A stretch of 64,000 bases of DNA from Symbiodinium natans (lineage: Eukaryota > Sar > Dinophyceae > Suessiales > Symbiodiniaceae): the NCBI GenBank assembly GCA_905221605.1, contig CAJNDS010001313.1:310728-374727 (forward strand), in the 5' to 3' direction. The notes below the pieces were generated by a model that worked only from the letters and a program-made list of their open reading frames with translations, was not told the DNA's origin and made no database searches. A program made the position numbers and the translations under genes. Positions 11,403-21,127 of the stretch are shown piece after piece. How positions within the stretch are numbered: position 1 is the stretch's first letter; each line of letters opens with the position of its first letter.

Positions 11403-11854
11403 TGATAGTGGGTTTCGCTGTGTAGCGGCTGCGGCATTCTAAGACAGTTTGAACACCGATCCGCTGTCTGGCGCAATCCGATGTCATCACTTGTATCTCC
11501 CTGACTCTTGGGCTTCGGGTTCGGAAGTCTTTCGGATCAAGGGTTTGGGCGTCCAGGATCTGGGCTTTCATTTCGCAGCTCCATGGTGTAGGGATATTTG
11601 GGTTTAGAGCTCTACAAGAAGCGTTTTGTCAATGTGGGCAGGGGGGTTTTCTACTACACAGACCTGTTGGCAAGAAGTGTTTCTTGTTTCCTTGACATCT
11701 CCTAATACATCGGACTGTTTTTGCTGATACATCTTCATCAACCGTCTCCGAATCCAAAGAGTCTCCGCTAGCATCCCGGACCTTCCTTCGGAGCCTCTAT
11801 GGGGGGGAGGGGGGGCAGCTCTCAGGGTCCTAAGAGAGCCCACAAGCCCTGAGC

Positions 11855-12070
11855 CCAAAGCGTACGTAAAACCTCGAAGCCCTCAAAACCCCGAAAACCC
11901 GACCTGCCGAAACCCTAAGCCCGAAAACGCCAAGCCCGAAACCAGCAGCCAGAAACCCCAACCCCTGCAGCCACACAAACAAGGGGGAGGGGGGGGCGGC
12001 GGGCGGAGTACCTAGATCATGACCCTACAACCGTAAAGCCTAACACCCTAAAACCTAAGCCCAAGGCCAT
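11855..12070. repeat. Degenerate telomere-like (CCCTAAA/CCCGAAA) block
   Basis: Repeated variants of CCCTAAAC, CCCGAAAC and CCCTCAAA, e.g. gaaaccctaagcccgaaa near 11910, with G-run interruptions at 11985. It resembles decayed plant/dinoflagellate-type telomere repeat (TTTAGGG on the other strand). Confidence 0.6.
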
Positions 12071-12414
12071 GAGCTCTAAAAGCTCAGCCCTCCTACAGCG
12101 CTCCACAGCCACACCACCACGGGTAGTTTAGTGCTACAGTAGGAGCAGTATCTGTAAGCGATAGATCTGATGGATGAGCCGCTATCATGGCTGCAGACAA
12201 CTTCTGACGATTGATCTAATCTCAACAATCTCAATGTCCCATAATTTGGAGTCAACTTGAAGGCTCCCGCGTCTGCACCGGGGCCTTCCGCGCCTTGTGC
12301 TGCAAGAGGCTTCAGGTTAGAGTGTTGTACCAGGTAGGGCATGTAAGATCGCTGCATGCGCAAGCATCTCCCACGGTGCAGGTCATTAGGAGATGCTGTG
12401 TACGTGCTGTGCAG

Positions 12415-12495
12415 CAACATGCGGAGGCTCTTTTTGATCAGCTCGACCGAAACGGGGACGGCAGGATTTCGCAGGAGGAGTTCCTCCGCATGCAG
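12415..12495 (+). CDS. EF-hand exon
   Basis: An 81-nt, phase-0 exon after gtgcag reads QHAEALFDQLDRNGDGRIS then QEEFLRMQ and ends at a GC donor (cag|gccttc). The loop D-R-N-G-D-G-R-I-S-Q-E-E has all canonical Ca-binding positions (D1, N3, D5, I8, E12), so it should bind calcium. Only one hand is visible; a paired hand would be expected on another exon. Its 3' end (RMQ|GCCTTCTC) matches the 3' ends of the MQGMPGMQ exons, suggesting one exon-end sequence was reused. Confidence 0.85.
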
Positions 12496-12539
12496 GCCTT
12501 CTCTCGTGCATGGGGTTTGCATGAGGGTTTTTGTTTAGG

Positions 12540-12640
12540 TGCGGTGGGGTGGGGAGGGGTGGGGTGGGGTGCGCGGTGCGGTTGGGTGCGGTGCGATGGG
12601 GTGGGGTGGGGCGGGGTGGGGTACCATGGAGAGGTTGGGG
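12540..12640 (+). repeat. GGGGTGGGGT-rich tract in the intron after the EF-hand exon
   Basis: About 100 bp of GGTGGGG/GCGGTGCGG repeats on the + strand, with many G3-4 runs spaced 1-3 bases, hence strong G-quadruplex potential. No coding exon supported inside it. Confidence 0.85.
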
Positions 12641-12698
12641 GAAGGGTACTGACATGCAACACGGCTTCACTTTTTTCAGCACAATGCACTGCGGCAAG

Positions 12699-12759
12699 GC
12701 CAACCCAACGCTCACGTATCAGTCTGCGCCCGTGTACACACAGCCCCCTTGCTACATCA
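12699..12759 (+). CDS. YQSAP mini-exon (repeat type B)
   Basis: After gcaag the frame reads ANPTLTYQSAPVYTQPPCYI. It is the first of several type-B exons (consensus xxPxxTYQSAPxxTQPLPL) that alternate with the type-A exons. The repeats are rich in Pro, Gln and Thr and look like a disordered or scaffold repeat. Function unknown. Confidence 0.6.
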
Positions 12760-12871
12760 GTTCTCATTCTTCGCACTGCAGTGTGAATGTATTCATGCAG
12801 GTCAAACAAAACAAGCTGTGAGGCTGCAGGAAGTCGCAAGATACGAGCTTTCCACATCAAGCACCACCAAA

Positions 12872-13556
12872 CCTAAGGCAGAGCGCTGTGCCGAGCATGC
12901 AGGGAATGCCGGTGATGCAGGCCTTGTGGTTTGGGTTTTGGAGCAAAGCTTTGTTCTCCAGGTTTTCTACTTGATCTGCGCAAGGGCTGCTTGCATCTTG
13001 CTGCAAGGCCGGCCCACCGGTCACATATCAATCTGCGCCCATAAGCATGCAGCCGCTGCTGCCTTTGATACGGCAGTTCTCATGCTGCTTCAAGAGTCAA
13101 GTCCACATGAGGTGCTGAGAATCCTAAGGCAGAGCGCTGTGCCGAGCATGCAGGGAATGCCGGTGATGCAGGCCTTGTGTTTGGGTTTTGGAGCAAAGCT
13201 TTGTTCTCCAGGTTTTCTACTTGATCTGCGCAAGGGCTGCTTGCATCTTGCTGCAAGGCCGGCCCACCGGTCACATATCAATCTGCGCCCATAAGCATGC
13301 AGCCGCTGCTGCCTTTGATACGGCAGTTCTCATGCTGCTTCAAGAGTCAAGTCCACATGAGGTGCTGAGAATCCTAAGGCAGAGCGCTGTGCCGAGCATG
13401 CAGGGTATGCCGGTGATGCAGGCCTTGTGTTTGGGTTTTGGAGCAAAGCTTTGTTCTCCAGGTTTTCTACTTGATCTGCGCAAGGGCTGCTTGCATCTTG
13501 CTGCAAGGCCGGCCCACCGGTGATATATCAATCTTCGCCCGTACCCACGCAGCCGC
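12872..13556 (+). repeat. 250-bp tandem array duplicating a pair of exons
   Basis: Three copies of a 250-251 bp unit begin at 12872, 13123 and 13373, the third diverging after about 13520. Copies 1 and 2 are nearly identical, with a one-base indel near 12927. Each unit contains a type-A exon (SAVPSMQGMPVMQ), a short intron, a type-B exon (13007-13075, 13257-13325 and 13507 onward; AGPPVTYQSAPISMQPLLP) and another intron. Each duplication therefore adds two exons in frame. Exon B in copy 3 has drifted to PPVIYQSSPVPTQPLPF. Confidence 0.93.
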
Positions 13557-13675
13557 TGCCTTTCTACTACATCACTGCATACTTGGATGTCAATCGGAAG
13601 TAACCGGAAAATAGCTTTGAGGCATTGTGAAGATCGAGGGAGCTTCAAGAGTCAATTGCACATGAGAATCCTCAG

Positions 13676-15032
13676 GCAAACCGCCGTGCCGGGCATGCAG
13701 GCCTTTTGCCTGAGGGTGGGTAGGTGTTCTCCAGGATTGTTCTGTGTTGCACGTTGCACAGTGCGTCTTGCCTGCAATCTGGCTCCGCGTCAGCCCGCTC
13801 AGCCCGCCAGGTTGATCCGGCGATCGCGTATCAGTCTGAGCCCATCGGCACGCAGCTGCTGCCTTGGCAACAGCATTTCTCATGCATTCAGCAGCGTGAC
13901 GAGCAACTGCATGTAAGGCACAGCCAGAAATCACGAAAGCTGGAGGATAGGGGTCAAACAAAAAGGGTTAAAAAGAGGGATCAATAAGAAAATGCACCCC
14001 CAACCATAAACCCGAAACCCGAAACCATAAGCCCGAAACCCTAAACCCTAAACCTTACGCTAAACCCTAAACCTTGAACACTCGTTAGATTTTAAACTCA
14101 ACTCTTCTCCTCGCTCGGAACTCTTCTCCTCGCCCGGTCTACTCCTCGCTCATCCCTGGAGTGCCCAACCCCAGAGTGTCCCCGGAGCGCCCAACCCCAG
14201 CGTGTCCCCGGAGTGCTCAGCCCCAGAGTCTCCCTGGAGTGCCCAACCCCGGCGTCTCCCTGGAGTGCCCCAGAGTATCTCTACTAAGAGAGGGTGGGGA
14301 TGTTCGAAGTAACATAATGTTCTTTGTTATGTATTGTTTTTGTTTGCTCCGGCAGCCGGGCGAAAGCTTGCGCCTTGGAGCTTTGCCGGAACTCCGAGTC
14401 CCGAGTCCCCTCCCCACCCTCGAATGAGCGCTGGATACATATGTCACGTCTCTTATCTCAGACTTATCTCTCATACTTCAGAGACTTGGGTTGACATCTC
14501 GCCGCCCGAAGGCTGCCCACGTCAAAACAAGCGCTCCGCTACGTGTGCCTTAGTGCCGTTTCGGCAGTGTCAGCCAAATGAGGATGTCGACGCATTCGAC
14601 GCAAAAACTCTCATCCGAAGCAAGAATCCAACACCGAAGTTAATTCCGTGCCGTGCTACATAAGAACATTTCTCGCACGTAAATGCAAAGACTCAATGAT
14701 GGTGGGCATCAAGATCCAGTGAAGAATGGAACGGCTCCGTCGGGTCCGAGAGAAGTGCAGCATTGAAAATGTAATGTATGCGGCAGCGAATTCACAGGCG
14801 TATCGAGTCGTCTAGTTTTGCCTCGAGCGGGCTTCAGGAGTTGCCTGTCCACGTCAAGCACAGTGAGTCCTAAGGCAAAGTGACGTGCCGGACATGCAGG
14901 GCATGCAGGCCTTCTGCGTATTTGTTGAAAGTTCCCGACGGCTCTGTTTTCCGCGGGCGCCAGAAGGTCGATCCAACTCTCACAACTCAATCTGCGCCAA
15001 CAAATACGCAGCCGCTGCCTTTGCCACATCAG
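13676..15032 (+). CDS. Further type-A/type-B exons of the Met/Gln-rich gene
   Basis: Older, diverged copies of the same exon pair. Type A: 13676-13700 (QTAVPGMQ) and 14881-14908 (DVPDMQGMQ). Type B: 13811-13876 (VDPAIAYQSEPIGTQLLPWQ) and 14967-15032 (VDPTLTTQSAPTNTQPLPLP). All start directly after AG with G, and type-A exons end at cag|gcctt. The fold-back-like element and telomere-like block at 13995-14320 lie in the intron between the two pairs. A further long open segment at 15070-15245 may be another exon but has no recognisable content. Confidence 0.6.
13995..14075. repeat. Telomere-like CCCTAAA run
   Basis: Runs of CCCGAAACC, CCCTAAACC and ccttacgctaaaccctaaacc. Less decayed than the block at 11855-12070. 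Immediately precedes the fold-back element relative at 14082. Confidence 0.75.
14082..14320 (+). mobile_element. Single-arm relative of the fold-back element
   Basis: Begins ttagattttaaactcaac, continues with cttctcctcgcccggtctac and a series of about 28-bp units (CTGGAGTGCCCAACCCCAGAG), and ends gagagggtggggatgttcga. The same order of motifs forms each arm of the inverted repeat at 56200-57060. Here only one arm is present and the outer ccccaccctcg segment is missing. Confidence 0.8.
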
Positions 15033-15694
15033 TTCTCAGGCAAGACAAGCTGCCGTGATGGCTCGACGAAGCCGAGAGTCTCGAGAGTTGCACTATCCCC
15101 CTCGAGTGCTGCGAATGCCAAGGTTGGACATCAGCACATTGGAGCCTGTGCTTACGCGCACAGGGTTGCGGCCCTCAGCTTCGAATGCGAAGTCCAGCCC
15201 TGTACTTTCCCAGGATTCAAGCGTGCAAGTCAACAGTTACGTAAGTCCTTTCTGGGATATGTCTGGCCGGTGGAAGCTGTTGCTGATGAATCAGCATGCA
15301 CGCCTGAGTCTGAGCAGGACAATGACCTACTGTAAGAGACAGCTGCCCTCCAAGGGATCCGATTCGCAGCCAGATGGGGCACACGATCCAGGGTCAAGTT
15401 CACACGCCGAGCTGACTTTGAAATTGGCCCCAATCAGAAAAAGCCTGGTGGTCAACTGATGGTACTGATTGTGCCAGGCAGAAAATCGAGGTACCAAGTG
15501 AACGCGGCCCTTACACGAATGTCCAGACGGCTTGAGCCTTGGTTTGCCGGAGAACTCATACGAAGTTGTGACGATAGCCTGATAGCTGTCTGACTGCAGA
15601 TTCACCCGAGAACCATGACGACGAAGCAGGCCTGCACAATCTCGCATGCCCAAATTGTAGAGGCTGTGCCGCTGTGCTGGATTGCGCTGTGAAG

Positions 15695-17496
15695 ATGCGG
15701 AGGAAGCAGAGGCTGTCTATGTCACGGGGCCGACCACGGAGCTGGAAATAGCTCCGCAAGAGGTTCGCGTGGTGGAGGATGGGCTCTACATTACATGGAT
15801 CTACATGGCTCTACGACTCTACGATCTTCTTGGACCAAGCCTCGTGCTTGTGCTCATGGTTTCGGCATGCTTCGGCCACGTGAGGAGAATCTCGTTCCCG
15901 GAGAACTGACGCAGCACATCGTGGAGGCGCGTCCCCCTGGTTGCAGATCTGTAGCTTCTCAGTCTGTATCCAAGCAGCAATCCAGGTGCCTACCATTCAG
16001 GAGGTCATCACAGAGCAGGCAGCAGCAGATGCAAGTTTGTATCGGTGGAGATCTTTTTGGGATGTGTGCGGGACATAGGTTCAATACAGTTCAAGTTCAG
16101 CAGCGTTCAGCTCGTGTGCATTTCTTGAACAATCACTAAGCTTTCATAGGCCACTAAGGCCTAGTCACTGCGAATCGACTGTCAAAGACTGCGGGAGGAG
16201 ATTCCGGAGGTTCAGATCGTCAAGCGGTTCAAGCAGGTTGGAGAGGACCTGCCTCATCTCTGCTTCCGAAGACGTGTACGTCACTTGTACACGGCCCAAT
16301 GTGCTTGCCATGATTACCTTGTATAGACTCATTCGTCCCCGCGTACTGTGACTTCTGTGCGTACTGTGATGTCTGTGGGCAGCACATCTGAACAGAAAAG
16401 AGGCGATCATGATTGTCTCATAAGCAAACTCTACCGAACGTCCTTGTTGGGCGCCTTGACAGTAGGGGTGAGTGCGAGTGGTTAAAGCTGTGATGTAGAC
16501 GCAATCTGCAGTGGCTTGTGAAGGACGGGCAGCTTGTTGACTTGCCAGGCTCGTCTCTTGGGGCCTATCTGTTGCCTTGCCTGGCTTCTTTGCCTCGGGC
16601 TTTCCTGGCGGTTCAGATGGGTTCAGACGAGGTACTGCGTTGCACGATGCAAGCCTACGCACCAACTGCAAAATTGTGAGATGCAGCTCGCGAACATTTT
16701 CTGACTTGTGCAGGTCCTCCTGCTCAACCGACTCAACCAGTCCCAGCGCCGCAACCAATGCCGGCTCCATTCGGAGCTCCGCCACAGTTTGCGCCCCAAC
16801 CACAGCTGGCTCCCCAGCCCCAGCTTCCGCCGCAGCTGGCGCCACAGCCCCAGCTGGCGCCTCAGCCACAGATGGCGCCTCAGCCACAGATGGCGCCGCA
16901 GCTGGCGCCCCAACCGCAGTTTGCGCCCCAGCCACAGCTGGCGCCACAGCCTGCCTTGCTCGATCAGGCCCGCTCGACAAAGACAGAAAGGGGCTCAGTC
17001 CACGAAGTCAACATTAACATTTTTGTATACATTACGTTTGATGCCTGGACCAGAATTCTCTTCCAGCTAGGGGTCAAGTCTTCTTGTCACTGTCTGCATC
17101 GGGAGGAAACGTTTATGCTTTGGTTGTTGGCTTTTGATAATCACGTTGCCCTTGGACGCCAGATTCGCACGAAGCTTGTATAATCGATGGTGACAGAATT
17201 CCATTCTGTTCACATGCGCATTGGGCCAAGAACGACCGCCGCTTACAAACGCTTTGCATGCACAAGCGCGTGTAGCTTGGTCCACTCCTTGACGCCGGGC
17301 TGGAGCTCGACGCCCTCCAATCACTTTCCTCGCTTTAAGAAGTATGGCTGCGCACGCTTGACGTGTTCCATCATGGTCCTACACAAATCCTGCGAATCTA
17401 GACACTCCATGCCTTTGTGAGGCCCCTGTGTTGACGCAGACGACGCCAGTTGTGGCGCCAATTACAAGGCCAGCGATCCAGGCTCCACCAATCTTC
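15695..17496 (+). CDS. Alveolin-type protein, N-terminal exons incl. Pro/Gln-rich exon
   Basis: Candidate exons leading into the alveolin repeats. About 15695-15780 reads EEAEAVYVTGPTTELEIAPQ then EVRVVEDG. 15986-16030 is VPTIQEVITEQAAADA. 16188-16236 is LREEIPEVQIVKRFKQ. 16714-16968 is PPAQPTQPVPAPQPMPAPFG followed by twelve or so APQPQL/APQPQM units. About 17422-17496 is APVLTQTTPVVAPITRPAIQ. The short (E/V)P-x-(I/V)Q pattern of the first three matches the downstream repeats. A Pro/Gln-rich leader before the repeat core is plausible for a cortical network protein. The link to the core array is inferred from orientation and composition. Confidence 0.6.
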
Positions 17497-17734
17497 GTGA
17501 GGGTAGCGGATCCGGCCATGCTCTCAGCAATGCCACGCCTCGCCTCAACGAGGCTTGTAGACTATTGAGTTGACACGGGAATTGGAAGCTAACTGACGTC
17601 AAACTGACGTCATCGTCAAGGCGCCAACACAACAGAAACGAGAGCCAAGACGTGAAACCATGCAGCCAGAGTCTCGAAGATCCAGACACCAATTAGATTT
17701 GCTGCAAAGGTCTTCCTGGACCCCGTTCCCTACA

Positions 17735-20700
17735 GGGAGGGTCCCAAACCGGGTCAGCGAGTCGTGGAGAAGCCCGTCATCATCCCCAAGGTTGGCTATT
17801 GCCTTTATTGCAGCTATTCGAATTATTCGATATGGCTGGCGTGTTTGGTGCCGTTGGACTGAACGCGGAGCTTGCCCCCAGGAGAGGACCGTGCACCAGC
17901 CGGTGGAAGAGGCTTTGTGACATTTTGTGACAATGGCAGTTCGGTGCGGCACATCATCCCCACGCGCAGGTGGTGGAGGTGCCGGTTCCAGTTGTTCAGG
18001 AGGAGATTGTGCAGGCAAGGTCTCCGGTTGCGCATATTAAGCACCATCGTCACGTCTTCACGTCTTCAAAAAGCTTGGTCATGTCTGAGGGTCGGATGCA
18101 CTGCGTTCTAGGTGCCGAAGATCATCACAAAGACACGACAAAAGCAGGCACTCTTTCCGGCCCTTTCGTGGCTGTGGAGGGTTGTGTATGTTTATGCCCT
18201 ATGCAGTGGGGCATTCCTTAAAAGCAATGCCAGGTAGCTGTGGAGCAGATTGTGGACATCCCGGTCCAGCAAGATCAGGTGGAGATCGTGCAGGTCCCAA
18301 AGATTGTCGAGCAGAGGCTGGGGGCCCAGTGCGACAACACGACATGGAGAGTTCTGATGTATGTTAGAAGCTGCTTGTACCCATCTTGTCCAGGCAAAGA
18401 ACTGTCATGCATCACGTGGAAGAGGTCTTGGTGTCAGTGTGGCGGCAAACAGAGTGAAACAGAGTGCATGGTGCGTGTTTTGTAAACTTGTGAACTCCTG
18501 CAGGTGGTGGAAGTTCCTGTGCCGATGACCCAGGAGGAGGTGGTCCATGTGCCAGTCGTGAAGACCGCGACTCGCCAGCGCCAGGCACCGGATTCTTCAT
18601 TTGTGGTACACACCAAGGAAAACATATTTGTGAACCACAGTCACGCGGTGTGAGATGTTCGCGCAGGTGCATGTTGAGGAGATAGTGGATGTCAAAGCCT
18701 GAGACGCCTTGCAGATTCCTCTCGGAGTTTCCACGCGTGGTTGTGGTTGGCTCATGTTAAGGTCCCTGTGGTGCAGGAGCAGGTAGAGCCAGTGCCTTAC
18801 ATGTCCGGCTGCATTTTTCATTTGCTACATGACAATTCTCACTCAGGCTTTTATTTTGTGAAAATTGCCTGGTTCAGGCATCTTCAGGCTTGTGGCTGTG
18901 TAGCGCACAAAGATGCGACAACATGCGAAAAACATAGACTGAGATGACTGATTTTTGCATACATCTACGCACTACTCAGGTATGCCTCTGCATGTTTGTC
19001 TGAAAGAAGTTCAGATTCCGGCAGTTGGGTTTCTTCTCTGCATGTAGCTCAGGACTGTGCACGTTCCCAAGGCGCTGCTGTTGCATCATGGTTCCGTACT
19101 GCGGTTCAGCACACTGACCAGGGAGCTTATTCGCCTTAGTTTTTGGAGAGAGTTGCTTAGAGACCCCCTTCAGGGCTCTCTGTCGTCACAATTTTGACGT
19201 TCCGGAGGTCGTGCAGCAGCGTCGCGTCTTTCAGAAACATGTCGAGGAGGTCTGCGCTGCACGTGACACGATCTTGCTTCGTATCTCGGGCAAAGAGTGG
19301 CAAAGTGTGGCAAAACGTGGCAAAGCGTATTCTTCAGAGTGACGGCATCCCAGAAACTGTTTTAGATGCGACGTCCTGATGCTTTGTCTCTGACTCTCTG
19401 TGCTGCAGATTTGGTAGTTGGCACATGTTGGATCGAGTTGGTACTTGGGTACAGGATGGTAAACTCCTGTTGGGGTCAGCCAAGCAACTTTTCAATCTCA
19501 TCTCGATATGTTCAGGTGGTGGAGGTGCCGGTTCCCATCAATCAGGAGCCCATGTCAACGCAGCAAGTGATGCTTGCAATGGCTTACAGTCTTACAGAAT
19601 CTCTCGGCCAGACTGGAAGGCTAAGCGGCTATGCGCACGAAGGGGGTGTCCAGTGTGTGCATAAATGCTTCAATCATGTTCACCAAATACGGCACATGTG
19701 TGACTCCTTGTTTCCGTACAGGAGGAGGTCGTGCACGTCCCGAAAGTAATGGAGCAGGAACGGGTAACAAACTTCCACGTCGAAGAGTGGGTGGACATCC
19801 CAATCGAGTCTCGCGCTCTTCGGTTTCATTTGGAGCCAATCTCGCATGCAACTCTTCTCGTGCAATTGCTCTGTGCCTTTGTTTCGGGTTGCCGGCCGAG
19901 GTGGAGAAGATCGTCCACGTTCCTGTCATCCGCGAAGAGCAGAGAATTGTTCAGAATCCTGTGGAGGTTGTGGTGGAGGTTCCGCAGCCTCAAGTCGTGG
20001 TCAAGGTGGTGGAGGTTCCAAAGATCACAGTGGAGGAGAAGATCATCAAGGTACCAAAAATCACGCACACCGTGGTTGACACGGCAACTTGGCTACACTG
20101 CGCTCGACTAGATCTTCAGGACGGTCTCGGGCAGAAGTCTAAAGTGGATGCAAAGTGGATGCAAAGTGGATGCACCCGAGGTGATTCAGAACCAGCTCCA
20201 GGTAGTGGAGGTGGAGAAGCCGACGGTCGTGCACAAGACCGTGCAGAGGAAGAAACCCATCATTCAGGAGGAGATTGTCGTCATCCCAAAGGTCATTGGC
20301 TTGCGCTTCTTGATGCTTCTTGCTTTCCCCTTCATGTCTGGGCGGTTTTGGGTGTGTCTTGTTTTGCACAGACTGCCAAAAAAGCGCCGAAAGTCGCTGC
20401 CTAAGTCGGATTCGAAACACGAAGGTCAGTGACATGGTTGTGACATGGCTGCCCTTTCATGCCTTTCCTGCCCCAGGCCGCGCCTAAGCCTAAGAGTCGT
20501 CAAGCGGTGCAACCGGTGGAGCCCGAAGCCGCGTTGCCGTCAGAGCAAACCGCAGAGCCTCTGGCAGAGCCCGCGCAGACCATGGCACCTGAGGCATTTG
20601 GGGTTGCAAATCGTTGCCACATGCTGTTACATGCTGTTGCACTGCGCTTCCCGAATCTTGGACATGTAGTGTTGGCTTGTGTTGCGCTGAGAATTGTGTC

Positions 20701-20912
20701 ATGCTTCTGTGTTCGACTCTTCTCCATCGCTGGGTCTGTCTCTTGAAGCATGCTCTTGAGCCGAGTTCCATGCCAATGTGCCAAATCCAACTTGACAAGC
20801 TGTTGTACTATTCGGAAAAAGAGAAGTGCAGTGCCCACAGGAGCCAGCATCCGAGCCCATGGAGATGGAACCCTACGAGCTGGAGGCCGGTGTCTGGAGC
20901 TTCCCAATTCGT
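17735..20912 (+). CDS. Alveolin (cortical/pellicle network protein), first repeat array
   Basis: Alveolins are intermediate-filament-like proteins under the alveolar sacs. Thirteen or more mini-exons carry their Val/Pro/Glu/Lys/Gln repeats: 17735-17790 (RVVEKPVIIPK), 17970-18014 (VVEVPVPVVQEEIVQ), 18234-18315 (VAVEQIVDIPVQQDQVEIVQ), 18504-18583 (VVEVPVPMTQEEVVHVPVV), 18667-18697 (VHVEEIVDVK), 18762-18800 (VPVVQEQVEPVPY), 18980-19027 (CLKEVQIPAVG), 19053-19071 (TVHVPK), 19208-19249 (VVQQRRVFQKHVEE), 19516-19566 (VVEVPVPINQEP), 19722-19808 (EEVVHVPKVMEQERV), 19901-20065 (VEKIVHVPVIREEQRIVQNP...), 20181-20291 (QRKKPIIQEEIVVIPK). 20477-20600 and 20841-20912 are Glu/Pro-rich (AAPKPKSRQAVQPVEPEAAL; EPASEPMEMEPYELEA). 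Most start with GTN right after AG; donors include GT and GC. Confidence 0.9.
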
Positions 20913-21127
20913 GTAAGGCTTGGCCTTCGGCTTTTGATACCGCGCGCTACGGGAGGCGGTTAGAGAGCTCTGTCAGTTATTGTAGTCCTTGTGCGAGTGC
21001 TGACTAAAGCATGCAATGCAGATGAAGTCGCAGGGATGAGAGGATGTCTACCTTGCATGACGAACCCTCGAAGCAGCAAGCTAAATCAGAGGGCGAGAGA
21101 GGGCGAGAGAGGGCGAGCGGCCGCCAG

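Noticed and set aside
16165-16980. 271-codon open frame on the minus strand, rich in Ala/Val/Pro
   Set aside because: It is antisense to the APQPQ repeat exon; a repeat with a 3-base period keeps other frames open as well. The part outside the repeat shows no family motif and no splice or start context.
19631-20404. 257-codon frame through several alveolin exons
   Set aside because: It contains one true exon in frame (VEKIVHVPVIREEQ at 19901-20065) but the parts before and after are intron; the neighbouring exons are in other frames.
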